In this document: positions 24,712 to 36,971 of the stretch, piece by piece
How positions within the stretch are numbered: the first letter of the stretch is position 1
Layout of the letters: every line of letters begins with the position of its first letter
Assembly: GCA_016946835.1 (NCBI GenBank)
Contig: JACVTC010000026.1
Span: 1,485,001-1,549,000 of the forward strand
Direction: 5' to 3'
Length of the DNA: 64,000 nucleotides
Source of the DNA: Neocallimastix lanati (nom. inval.)
Lineage: Eukaryota; Neocallimastigomycota; Neocallimastigomycetes; Neocallimastigales; Neocallimastigaceae
Notes under the pieces: generated by a model
Told to the model about the DNA's origin: nothing
Database searches by the model: none
What the model saw: only the letters and a program-made list of their open reading frames with translations
Program-made: the position numbers and the translations under genes

Positions 24712-25100
24712 ATAGTCATTATAATAATAATAACACTATATATTTAAAATAAAATAAAATATAATGAAATATGAAATAAAATAAATAAATAAATAAATAA
24801 ATAAAAAAAGAATAATTTAAATATTTAGTTAATCAGCAAATATATATATAATATATATTATTAAAATATAAATAAAACAACAATAACAATAAAAATGGAT
24901 TAAAATTTATTTAAAAATATATATAAATATATATGTATATAAATAAACACTATATATATATATAATATAGATAATGAATATAATAAAAGTAATAATCTAA
25001 ATAATATTATACATAATAAAATCGTAGTTTAAAAAAAAAAATTAAAATAATTATATAATTACTAATTAGAAGAAACATTTTTAGTAATATAAAACAAAAA

Positions 25101-25151
<51 letters not shown>

Positions 25152-25159
25152 ATATGTAA

Positions 25160-25216
<57 letters not shown>

Positions 25217-25248
25217 ATAGCATGTGTATTGTATTTATAAATTATTAC

Positions 25249-25294
<46 letters not shown>

Positions 25295-25589
25295 ATAATA
25301 TGGTTTATTTATTTTATTCCAACAATAGTTAGTTAAAATGAAAATATTAATATTTCTATTATTATATTATTATTACTTTTAAAAATTTTTTAAAACTAAA
25401 CTAAATTAATACTATTGTTTTTTTTTATTTTATTTTATTTCTTATTTTTTATTTAGAAAATGAGGTGATGATGATAATATATATTATATAACTATTATAT
25501 TCATCTTAAATAAATAATATAGAAATAAAAAAAAAATAAATAAATAAAATAAAAATAAAAATTACAAATAGAAATGAAAAAATGAGTAA

Positions 25590-25676
<87 letters not shown>

Positions 25677-26086
25677 CTAAATTTATTTAAGCATTCTCAC
25701 TAAAGTAATAATATTTTTATAATTTAAATTATTATTATTTATTATTATATAATATATATATATTTTATTTTTGCGAGCTATTATATTTTATATATTTTAA
25801 GGATGAACTTTATAGATGTTATGTTTAAAGATTTTATGTTTTAACTCTATTATTATTATTACATTTTTTTTTTTTTCTTTTTATATATGAAAATATATGC
25901 GTAGTAGTTTTATTTATTAAATTATATCATAAATATTTATGTAGTAATATCTAAATATACTTTTAATCTTATAAAGTTATAAAGAATTTTTTTTTTAAAA
26001 AAAACTCGGATTTTACTATTAGAATTATAAAAAAGAAAAAAAAGGAAGTATTTGTTATTATTATTATTATTATTATTATAAAATTA
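24712..26086. other. Intergenic DNA with microsatellites
   Basis: Region between the 3' ends of two convergent genes. It holds an AAAT run (about 25098-25154), A30 (about 25186-25215), ATT runs (about 25251-25291) and a long AAT run (about 25586-25674). No coding region. Confidence 0.7.
25586..25674. repeat. AAT microsatellite (about 29 units)
   Basis: Perfect or near-perfect ATA/AAT trinucleotide tract in the convergent intergenic region, likely polymorphic in length. AAT/ATT tracts are the commonest microsatellite in the window. Confidence 0.9.
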
Positions 26087-26509
26087 TTAAAGTTCATTAT
26101 TTTCAATATCTTCGTCTTCTAATCCAAATTGCATTTCAAATGATAAAGCAACTTTGGCTGCTAAATCTCTTCTTGCATCATCCGGTAAATTTTGACCAAA
26201 TTCTAATAAAATAAAATAAATGTAATAAAAATAAAAAAAAAAAAAAATTATTAGAATTATTAATAGTTAATTTAGTAGTAAAAAAAAAAAAAAAAAAATA
26301 TTATTAGAAATTTAATAGTTAATTACAATAATAGAAAAAAAAAAATTTACCTTTTAAATTTTTCAAATTTGTAATTAAATTATCAAAACCATCATCATCA
26401 TCTAATTTTGAAAAAAGCTTATTTCTTAAATCTTCTACTTCTTCCATTAATTTTTTGTCTTCATCACTTTCTTCATCTTTTTCTATAGAAAAAAAAAAAA
26501 AAAAAATTA

Positions 26510-26542
<33 letters not shown>

Positions 26543-27822
26543 TTATTACTTTTCTCATTTATTTTTTATTTTTATTTTTATTTTTATTTTTTTATTTTAT
26601 TTATTTATATATCTTAATTATTAAATTATATATTTATATACCATTTCCTTTTTTCATAATAGCATTTTCCCACATATTTGTTTCTAATGCTTCAATTGCT
26701 CTTGCTATACCATTTTTTCCTTCTTCAGTTTCTTTATATGTTTTTATATGTTTTATTTATTTAATTTATAAACATTAATTATAAATTAAAAAATAAACTT
26801 TTATAATGGCTTAAATAAAAATTTTATAATAATTTTAACTATTTTTGAATCCAACCTTCTGTATTTTCAAAGTCAATATATTCAAAATCATTTTCAATGG
26901 TCCAATTTTCAATATCGTCATAAAATTTTTCTAATTTTTTTTTATCGGATTCGGTTTTTTTATTTGAAGGTTTTCCTATACAAAGTTTAACATTTATATC
27001 AAAATCATTTATTATTTCATTCCATTTTTTTATATCTTCAAAAGATTCGGGCTATAATAAGCATTTAATAATAAAATATATTAGTGAATTACCAAGATTT
27101 CATTTAATAAATTGATAAATAATTATAATTAATTAAATATTTAATATAAATGCTTTTTTTAAATGTATATATATATATAATCATGTTTTATGTGAATTAA
27201 TAATTTAATTATATATACCTTATATTTATCAAAAACAAATATAAATGCTTCAATGACATTTCCAATTTCTTTCCAATGTTTTTTTGTCTCTTCATTTGAT
27301 TCTTTTGGATTTGCAGCATCAATCCAAAATTGTACATCGGCTTTATAATATTTATTATTAATTGTCCACGGAACACAATGTGTATCTTTTGTGACTTCTT
27401 CTTTTGTTTTTTTTTTTGACTGGTCCAAAATTTCTTTTTTTTTTTTTTTTTTTTTAATTATAAAATATGAAAAATAAACAAACAAGAATGAATTAATAAT
27501 ATTAAAAGGATTGTAATCAATAATTAACAAGGTTAAAATAATTAATGATATTTTTAATATCTTTAATAAAATAAATAATTAAATTAAACATATCAAAAAA
27601 ATAATAATTATTATATGTATATATAAAAATGTAATTTCAATTTTTATAATTTACCGAGCTTTAATATTAAAATTTAAATTTTTATTTATTTATTATTAAT
27701 TTTTTTATATTTATTTGTTTAAATATTTATTATTACATAATCTATCTATAAGTAATACCTTTAACAATTATATATGGTTGAATTTCTTCTCTTCCTAAAA
27801 CAAAAATTTTATTTTTTGACAT
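26087..27822 (-). CDS. Alpha/gamma-adaptin-binding protein p34 homologue
   Basis: Six exons on the minus strand: 27822-27759, 27433-27219, 27051-26856, about 26722-26642, 26482-26351 and 26202-26087, giving about 267 aa. In animals AAGAB is a chaperone that binds the alpha and gamma subunits of AP-2 and AP-1 and drives clathrin-adaptor assembly in the cytosol. Evidence: a start resembling the family (KIFVLGREEI), VPWTINNKYYKADVQFWID, the segment GNVIEAFIFVFDKYK, GIARAIEALETNMWENAIMKKG, and a C-terminal helix LPDDARRDLAAKVALSFEMQFGLEDEDIE matching the family's C-terminal motif. The third intron needs an unusual GTTGGA donor, and its acceptor could be at 26722 or 26731, both in frame. The gene is divergent from RPN2, 1.28 kb apart. 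Confident of family; weaker on the exact exon edges. Confidence 0.8.
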
Positions 27823-27874
27823 TTTTAAAAATTAAAATTTAAAATTTGAATTTTTTTATTTTATTATTTATATT

Positions 27875-27898
27875 AAAAAAAAAAAAAAAAAAAAAAAA
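27875..27898 (-). promoter_or_regulatory. T24 tract upstream of the AAGAB homologue
   Basis: A24 on the plus strand, hence T24 on the coding strand, ending 52 bases before the start codon. Same position class as the tracts before the other host genes. Confidence 0.4.
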
Positions 27899-28782
27899 GA
27901 CACAATAATATGTTTGCTTCGCTTCATATTAATTTTGATATAAAGGATTGTAATAATTTAATTATTATCATATAATACATTATTATAAAAAATGTATACA
28001 TTTATAAAATTTAAACATATTTAAACTAAAAAAAAAATTTTTTTTAAAATATTTAATTGAAAATTAAATTATTATTATTATATATTATTATTATAAAATA
28101 ATAATAATTATAACATTATAATAATTTTTATTCTATAATTTTTTTTTTTTTAATATACTTTTAAAATTTTATTTTAATTAATAATTTATTAAATATATAT
28201 AAAATATTTAAATATTATTTATAAATAATATATGAAATAATTTTTTAATATTTTTTTTTTTTTTTTTATTTTGTTGTAATTAAAATTAAAATATTTATAT
28301 ATTAAAAAATAACTAAATACTAAAAAACTAAAAAATAAAGTAAAAATTACATTATTAATAAATATTATAAAAAAAAAAAAAAAAAAAAAAAATTACTAAT
28401 ATTGTTTAAAATTAAAATAACAGGAAAAAAAAAGCTGATATATATAATTAAAGAAAAAGAATTTAGTAATAATATATATATTTATTTAGGGGTAAAAAAA
28501 TATTTTATTATGTATTTGGAAAATGTTTAAAATTATATATAAAATTATATATATAATATATTCAAAATTTATTTTGATCATTAATCCATCAAATGAAATA
28601 TTAATGATTAATCTAATTTGAAGGAATGTCACATGCTATTATTTATCATTATAATTAATGATAATAATAATGATATCAAAAAGAATTATTTAATAATGAA
28701 AACGAAATTTTTTATAAATATTATTTATTTATTATTTAATAATTAGTCTATAATAATATATATAAGGGGAATATATATATAC

Positions 28783-28813
<31 letters not shown>

Positions 28814-29102
28814 CAGAATTTAAGAAAACATAACAAAATTAAAGAAAAAAAAAAAATTATAAAAAATAAAAACACTTAAAAATAATTAATTTTTATTATA
28901 AAATAGTAACAATAATAATAATAATAACAGTTTTTTATTTAAAATAAAAAAAAATTAATAGTATATTAGACAAATAATACTTTTTATTAAATATATACAA
29001 ATATAATTATTTTTTAAAAAAAAGAAATCTAAATGTTTTTATTTATTATGATACGTATATACTATAAAGTACTATTAGGATCTTAGTTATAATATTATTA
29101 AT
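27899..29102. other. Divergent intergenic region
   Basis: Shared upstream region of the AAGAB homologue (minus) and RPN2 (plus). A/T-only, with further A/T homopolymers. I saw no GGTGGCAAA-type proteasome control element. No coding region. Confidence 0.6.
28783..28809 (+). promoter_or_regulatory. T27 tract upstream of RPN2
   Basis: Twenty-seven T on the coding strand, 294 bases before the start codon at 29103. The farthest of the five such tracts from its gene. Confidence 0.35.
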
Positions 29103-30816
29103 ATGGTTGCTTTAACTTCTGCAGGTATTTTATAAATAAAAAATTTAATAAATATAATAAAATTATATTTAGGAAAATTATTAGATATTTAATAATAAAA
29201 ATTGAATTATAAATATTAAAAATCGTAATTGAAATTTATATATTTTTTTATATTATTTAAATAAAAGCTGGTGTAATATCTTTACTTGACGAAAAATCTG
29301 AAGAAATTCAAATATATGCTTTAAAGAAACTTAATTCAATAGTAGATCAATTCTGGGCAGAAATATCTGATTCTGTTTCTAAAATGTATTTATTTTTCTT
29401 TTTTTTTTTTTTTTAAAGTTACTTTTTATTAATATATATATAGAATAATTTTACAATTTCATTAAAATAGTAAAATATTAAAATATTATCTTTTAAATAA
29501 CATATCATGTGTATTATGTGAATAAAAATAAATTTAGTGAAGTTCTTTATGAAAATGAACAATTTAAATATCGTAATTTAGCTGCTTTAGTAGCTTCAAA
29601 AGTATATATTTTATTTTATTATAATAAATAGAAATAAAAGCTTATAATATTAAGACAATTTAATTAAATTTTTTTTATTAATATTAAATATTATATATTT
29701 CTTTATTTTTATTTTTACAAATTATTAAAAGGTCTATTACCATCTTGGTGAATTTGACGAATCAATGTCATTTGCTCTTGGAGCAGGTGATCTTTTTGAT
29801 TCTTCACTTACTACTGAATATGTTGAAACTATTGTTGGTAATTATTAAATATTATTCATTGTATAAAAAGTAGAATAATAAATAATATTAATAATTTTAT
29901 TACTAAAAAATATGAAAGAATGTTAAAAAAGTAGAAGCTAATAGATTTTTATAAAATTATTATATAAAATAAAATAAAAAATAATAATAAAATAGCCAAA
30001 TGTATTGATCAATATATATATTTAAGGTCAAATAATCAAATGGATGAAATTTCACCAGAACTTGAACAAATAATTGAAAAAGTTTTTACAAGATGTTTTG
30101 AAGACAAAGAATACAAACAAGTGATTACATTATATATTATAATAAATAATAATTATTAATAAATATATTTATATTTTTATTGAATAAGTAATATTAATTA
30201 ATGAAATCAAATTTTAATGAAAAATAATATTTTATGAACATTTTTATAAATTTCAAATATTCTTATTTTAATAAAAATTATTTAATAACAAAACAAAACA
30301 AAACAAAACAAAACAAAATAAAAAAGGCTATTGGCATTGCTTTAGAATCTTTAAGATTAGATATTATTGAAAAAGCTATTAAGGCTGGTGAATCTAAAGA
30401 ACTTTTATCATATGTTTTAAATGCTTCAATGACTTTAGTTCAAAATCTCAATGCAAGAAATGAAGTAAATTGACAAGAAATAATATTATTAAATAATTGA
30501 TACTTTTTAATTTTAAAATAAAATAATTATTAATTAAATAATTGCTAATAATAATTATTAATATTTTTTTATTAATGATATAAAAGGTATTGAAATTACT
30601 TATTAGTTTATTTAGAGATTTAGATGAATCAGATTATATTTCTATGACTCAATGCTTCTTACATTTGAAGGATTCTTACTCTTGTGCTGAAACTTTAAAG
30701 AGTTTAGTTAATGGAGATGAGGTAATTATTAAATTTAATATATAAATATATTATATATATATATTAAAGAAAATTTGAATATATTTATTTAAAAGTAATT
30801 ATAATTGTAATTAATA

Positions 30817-30855
<39 letters not shown>

Positions 30856-31576
30856 TCATAATAATAATATATTTATTTTATTTTAATTATTTTATTTCCA
30901 TTTTTTAAAGAAACAATTATTAATGGCTTATCAAATTGCGTTTGATCTTGAAGAAAATGCAACTCAAGATTTCTTACAACAAGTATTAGATACTTTACCA
31001 GAACCAGTATCTAAAAATGAAACCGATATGGATACAGATAACGCTGTATGGATTAATTTAAAACGTAGTTTATAACGTTTAATTATTATTTCATTATAAT
31101 ATTAATTTTAATTTATTTTATTTAAAATTAAACAATAATTTTAATTTAGGTTAATGATGATCCAATTAGTAAGATTAGATCAATTTTAAAGGGTGATTTA
31201 TCCATTAAGTTAAATTTAGAATTCTTATTTAGAAATATTCATACTGATTTACAAATTTTAAATGCAACTAAGGTTAATATAAAAGAAGTTTTATATAAAA
31301 TTAAAAAAAAGTTTTATTTATTTATTTTTAAGTATTATAAATTAATAAAAATGTTTTTATAATAGGATGCTCTTGATTCAAGAAACTCCATGTATCATTC
31401 AGCTATTACTTTTGCCAATGCTTTCATGAATTCAGGTACTACAAGTGATGAATTCCTTCGTAATAATTTAGAATGGTTATCAAGAGCTTCAAATTGGTCA
31501 AAGTTTAGTGCTACTGCTGCTTTAGGTGTTATTCATAAAGTTAGTTTTTTTTTTATTTTTTTTTTTTTTTTGTAAC

Positions 31577-31616
<40 letters not shown>

Positions 31617-33848
31617 TTTTTATTTTTTTTTTTTTTTATTGTTTATTATATTATTTTATTAATAAATATATCTTATTTTGAAATAAAAAACAAATCAAAT
31701 CAAATCAAAATAAAAATAAAATAAAACAATAAATAATGTAATATAATTTAATATAATGTTATTAGGGTCATATTGATCAAGGATTAAAATTACTTGCTCC
31801 ATATTTACCACAAGAAGGTGTTAGCAGTAGTCCATATTCTGAGGGTGGTTCTCTCTTTGCATTAGGTTTAATTAATGCTAATCATGGTGGTGAAGTTTTA
31901 GATTATTTAAGAAATGCTTTAAATAAAACTCAAAATGAAATTATTCAACATGGTGCTGCATTAGGTTTAGGTGCTGCAGGTATGGCTACTGCTAGTGATG
32001 AGATTTATGAAGAATTAAAAAATGTTTTATTTACTGATAGTGCAGTTGCTGGTGAAGCTGCTGGTTTAGCTATGGGTTTAATTATGCTTGGTACGTCTTC
32101 TGACAAAGCTATTGATGAAATGTTACAATATGCTCATGAAACTCAACACGAAAAAATTATTCGTGGTTTAGCTATTGGTATGGCATTAATTATGTATGGA
32201 AAGGAAGATACTGCTGATACATTAATTGAACAACTTTTACAAGATAAGGATCATATTATTAGATATGGTGGTATATATATGATTGCATTAGCTTACTGTG
32301 GTACTGGTAATAATAAGGCAATTAAGAAATGTTTACACGTAGCTGTTAGTGATGTTAATGATGATGTTAGAAGTGCAGCAGTAATTGCTCTCGGTTTTAT
32401 ATTATTTAAGACTCCAAAGCAAGTTCCACGTATTGTTCAATTATTATCTGAAAGTTACAATCCACATGTTCGTTATGGTTGTACTCTTGCTTTAGGTATT
32501 TCTTGTGCTGGTACTGGTATGCCAGAAGCTATGGAACTTTTAGATCCATTAACTAAGGACCAAGTTGATTTTGTTAAACAAGGTGCATTAATTGCTTCTG
32601 CAATGATATTAATTCAAAGTAATGAAGCTATGTCACCAAAGGTTGCTCCAATTCGTAAATTATATGAAACTATTATTAAGGATAAACATGAAGAAGCAAT
32701 GGCTAAATTTGGTGCTGTTTTAAGTCAAGGTATTTTAGATGCTGGTGGTCGTAATGTTACTATTTCTTTGCAATCAAGATCAGGTTATAACAATATGGCT
32801 TCTATTGTTGGTATGACTATCTTTACTCAATTCTGGTATTGGTATCCACTTACTCATTTCTTATCTTTAGCTTTTACACCAACTGCTTTTATTGGTCTTA
32901 ATTCCAAGCTTGAAGTATGCTTTTATTTTTAATTTAATTAATTTTATTTTATTAAAGTTTATTTTAATATTTAATATAATTATTACTATTACTACTACTA
33001 CTATTATATATAAAATATATTTTGTATTTTAATTAATGAAATCAACATATATATTAATTAATTAAATATATCTATTTCTTTAAATTTTTTATTTTTTGTT
33101 TTTTAGATGCCAAAACTTGAATTTATTTCTAATGCAAAACCATCACTATTTGCTTATCCATCTCCAATGAAAAAACAAGAAAAAACTGTTGTAGAAAAGG
33201 TAGCTACTGCTGTCTTATCTACTACTGCTAAGGCTAAGGCTCGTGCTAAAAAGAATGAAAAAGAAAAGGGCGGTAATGAACCAGAATCCATGGATACTGT
33301 AAGTTGTTATGCTTATATTATACATTTAATTAGTGATATTATAATTTTTTTTTTTTTTTTATTTTAAATATATTGATATCTTTAATAATATTGAATGTTA
33401 AATAGGATGAAAAGAAGGAAGAAACCCAAATGGAAGTTGATACAACTGAAAAGAAAGAAGAAGTAAATATTTCAATTAATATTTTTATGCATAATATAAA
33501 TTTATTAATTAATTATTATTATCATTATTACTAATATATATAAATTAATTAATTGTTATTATTAAATTTATTATTTATGAATTTTATTTATTTTATTTTC
33601 TATTCAATCGATAGGCTGAAAAGCAAGAAAAGAAAAAGAAACAAACTTTTGGAAAACTTGGTAATTTAACACGTGTTTTACCAGCTCAATTAAAATATAT
33701 TGTCTTTAAGGATGATGCTCGTTATATACCAGTAAAGGATATTGTTGGAGGTATAACAATAATGGAAGATAGACAAAAGGGTCAACCAGAGGAATTATTA
33801 GAATTCAGTACTCCAAGTAAGTATAATATTAAAAATTTGAAATTGATC

Positions 33849-33886
<38 letters not shown>

Positions 33887-34028
33887 TTTAGTATAAAATG
33901 TATCCATATCCATTATCCAATATTAAATATTTAATTGCTTTTTTTAATCAATAGAACAAATAGCAACTGTAGACCCACAAGATGAAGAACCAGCTCCACC
34001 AGAGCCATTTGTTTACGAAGAAGATTAA
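29103..34028 (+). CDS. RPN2: 26S proteasome regulatory subunit RPN2 (PSMD1)
   Basis: Fifteen exons: 29103-29124, 29268-29385, 29538-29601, 29732-29837, 29996-30120, 30327-30464, 30587-30721, 30911-31045, 31150-31272, 31366-31539, 31766-32914, 33107-33298, 33406-33462, 33615-33816, 33955-34028. They sum to 2814 nt, exactly 938 codons (937 aa), close to the usual 940-950. RPN2 is the large scaffold of the 19S base that, with RPN1, organises the ATPase ring and ubiquitin receptors. The N-terminus [20 protein letters not shown] is highly characteristic. Exon 11 (residues about 381-763) holds the proteasome/cyclosome repeats, each with a GxAxGxG-type turn ([36 protein letters not shown]). A Lys/Glu-rich low-complexity segment (about 785-850) precedes the conserved C-terminal domain. 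The 22-nt first exon and a 34-T run in the last intron are unusual. Confidence 0.97.
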
Positions 34029-35113
34029 ATAATCATATAATAATGTTAAATATATATATAAATATATGATTTCCTATTTTTAAATCAATTAACGTATTAT
34101 TATTTTAATTAATGTAATAAATAAATTACTAATATATGCATTCATATCAAAAAAAAAAAAATAAATAAATAAATAAATAAATAAAATAAAATAAAATAAA
34201 ATAAAAAATGAAAAAAATATAATAAATAAACAAACAAACAAATAAATAAATAAGCATAAAAATGATTAAATTATAAAATAAAAAAATAAAAAAAAAATAA
34301 AAAAATTATAAGAATAAAAAAAATAAAAAATTACAAAAACAAATTAAAAAATTTTTTTTTTATATTTTAAAATAATTAAGAAAAACAAACAAAAAAAAAA
34401 AAAAAATTACAAATCACAAAAAAATAATTATAATAATAAAAATATACTTCAAATTGTATAAAAAATAATAAATAAATGACAAAAATAAAAATAAAAACAT
34501 AATTCAAATTGTATAAAAAATAACAATAATTATAAATTATACAATACAACTACTACTAATAATAATAATAATAAAGATTTTCTTATTATTATTTTTTTAT
34601 GAAAATTAAATAATGATAATAATAATAAAAAAATAAATAATATTAAACAAATAAAAATATATTTATATTAAGGTAATAAAATTTTTTTTTTTAGTTGTAA
34701 AAATTAAATAATTATTAAATAAATAATAAATCAATAATAAAAATGGAATAGAATTTAAATTGTAAAGAATATTTAAATTTATTTTTGATGACTCATTGTA
34801 AAATTTAATTTTTTTTTTTTGTTTAATTTTATTCTTATTTTTATTTGTATTATTTTATGAATTACTTTCAATTATATTTTATATATATTTTTTATTATTA
34901 TTGAAAAATATATATATATTTTTTAGAAAATTATTGCATTTTATGTATTAATTTCTATAAAATAAAGTAATTTTCTATATATTTTATTTTTTTTTTCTTA
35001 CTTCATTTATTTATTATTATTATTACTTTTAAATTAAAAATGAATCTCTTCGATGTAATTGCTATTACTATTTTAAAATTAACTTTATACTTTTCATTAC
35101 ATTTATATTATAT
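34029..35113. other. Convergent 3' intergenic region
   Basis: Between the 3' ends of RPN2 and the TyrRS gene. A/T-only with AAAT runs and an AAT run. No gene. AATAAA-like sequences are too frequent here to point to a specific poly(A) site. Confidence 0.7.
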
Positions 35114-36638
35114 CTAGTTCTTGTTTTCCTCAGAGTTTTCAGAGTTTTCTTCCTTATTTTCTGGTTTCTTATTATTCTTCTTGTTCTTCTTTTCCTTCTT
35201 AACTGGAGCCTTAACTTCTGCTGGGTAAGCATTATTTAATAATTCTTGTCTTTCTGGAGATTCAAATTCCTTACGAATTGGGTCTAAGAGTTTGTTAAGA
35301 GCATTAGCAGCAGACATCTTTAAATCTCCTGGGTGAATTTCTTTGTTGGCAAAAGCCTTTTCTAAATCTTCGTAAGTTTCATATAAAGTGTTACCACCGA
35401 ATTTTTCTGGACGAGTGATTTCAAAGCATTCCTTACCAGTGGAAAGACAGTTAATTGGGATAAGAACATTCTTAATGAAAGCAAGAATTGGATTGTTTTC
35501 GATATTACCTTCTTCACAGAAAGCCTTCTTTAACTTCTTTTCAACTTGTTTAGAAGTATCTAATAAATCAATCTTTGAATTTGGATCAGAAGAACTCATC
35601 TTAGAACCAGTTAAACCACCAAGCATTTTATTCATTAAATGGGCTCTCTTCTTGTAACCAAGCTTTGGTAGGTATTCTTCAGCGAAAACAAAAATTTTAC
35701 GTTGATCAACACCTCCGAATTGTACATCAACATTAAGGTATTCTTCATCTAAGGCTTGAAGACTTGGGTAGAGAAGACCACTTAATGGTGGAGCAGCAGA
35801 TTGCTTAACAACTTCAGCACCAGCCTTTTTGGCGTCGTGAGCAGATACCATTGCAGATAATCTGTAAATATCAAGAGTATATTTTTCAGAAAGTTCGTAA
35901 TCTGTACCATTAACAAACTTTAACTTTTCGGTCTCAACACCAATACTTTTGAGCATAGCCTTTATAATAACTTGATAATATTCAGTTCTGAATTTTAATA
36001 ATTCCCATGGTGCTTTCATGTTGTCAAGGTATGCGTGGAGATTTGCAAATAAAACAGTAACCTTTTATTTTTAATATTAATAATAAAATTAAAAATTTAT
36101 TTTTTGTTTTAAAAATTTACATTATTTAATATTTTAGTAAATGTATTACTAACTTTTATTATTCTTTTTTTTTTTTTTTATAAAGATAACGTTTATTTTG
36201 TGATAATATTTTTTTCATTGTTTTTAAATTTTTTTATTTTTAAGTATAACTTTTCTTTTAATTTATATTTATTGTTATTTATTATTATAATATATATATT
36301 TATTATTTATTTATTCCTTTTGACTATATAAAATATTTTTTTACTATTTTCTTTAAATGAAATTTGTATAATAATACTTTATAATATTTAATCTAAAAAT
36401 CTATGAACAAATCTATAATTTAATCTATAAAAAATAAAATAATTACATGACAACCAGCAGCTAAGAAATCTGCAATTTTTGAAATTGGAACAAAGTAACC
36501 AACATGTGGCTTACCAGTTGGAGCAGTACCCCAGTAGAGACTTATATCTCTTTCTGCAAGAATCTTTTTAATATCCTCTCCTCCTAATACTTCTTGGAGA
36601 TTTCTAGTAATAAGATCATACTTTTCTTGTGGATTCAT
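35114..36638 (-). CDS. TYS1: Tyrosyl-tRNA synthetase, cytosolic
   Basis: Two exons, 36638-36447 and 36061-35114, joined in frame (CAT|GTAATT donor, TTTTATTTTAG-like acceptor), 379 aa. It charges tRNA-Tyr with tyrosine. It is a class I enzyme of the archaeal/eukaryotic type: the HIGH-class motif PTGKPHVGY is at residues 40-48 and the KMSKS-class motif KMSSS at 218-222. Catalytic-core landmarks such as QFGGVDQRK and the YPSLQA segment that shapes the tyrosine pocket are present. After the anticodon-binding region the protein ends in a Lys/Glu/Asn-rich tail (about residues 350-379). There is no EMAP-II-like C-domain, as in yeast TYS1 and unlike animals. Codon use in exon 2 is richer in C-ending codons than the neighbours, as expected of a highly expressed gene. 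Confidence 0.96.
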
Positions 36639-36693
36639 CTTTTTAATTTATTTATTTAATGTTATTAAATATTATTTAATATTTTTAGCAAAG

Positions 36694-36716
36694 AAAAAAA
36701 AAAAAAAAAAAAAAAA
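36694..36716 (-). promoter_or_regulatory. T23 tract upstream of the TyrRS gene
   Basis: A23 on the plus strand, T23 on the coding strand, 55 bases before the start codon at 36638. Matches the position of the tracts before the AAGAB homologue, the reductase and SPT5. Confidence 0.4.
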
Positions 36717-36855
36717 CGATTTTTTTTTTTAACAGCCAATAAAATCTATTAATTTAATTGGCTATGGCTATTATATTATAAAAAAAAATTAATTTTTAAA
36801 ATTTTCATTTGAGATTTTTATATTAAATTTTTGAATTTTCATTCGATAAATCATA

Positions 36856-36886
<31 letters not shown>

Positions 36887-36971
36887 ACATATGTAATATT
36901 CAATAAAATAAATTATTACATTTCATGTAATAAAATACATACAATATTTGTATATTTGATTATATAAATAC

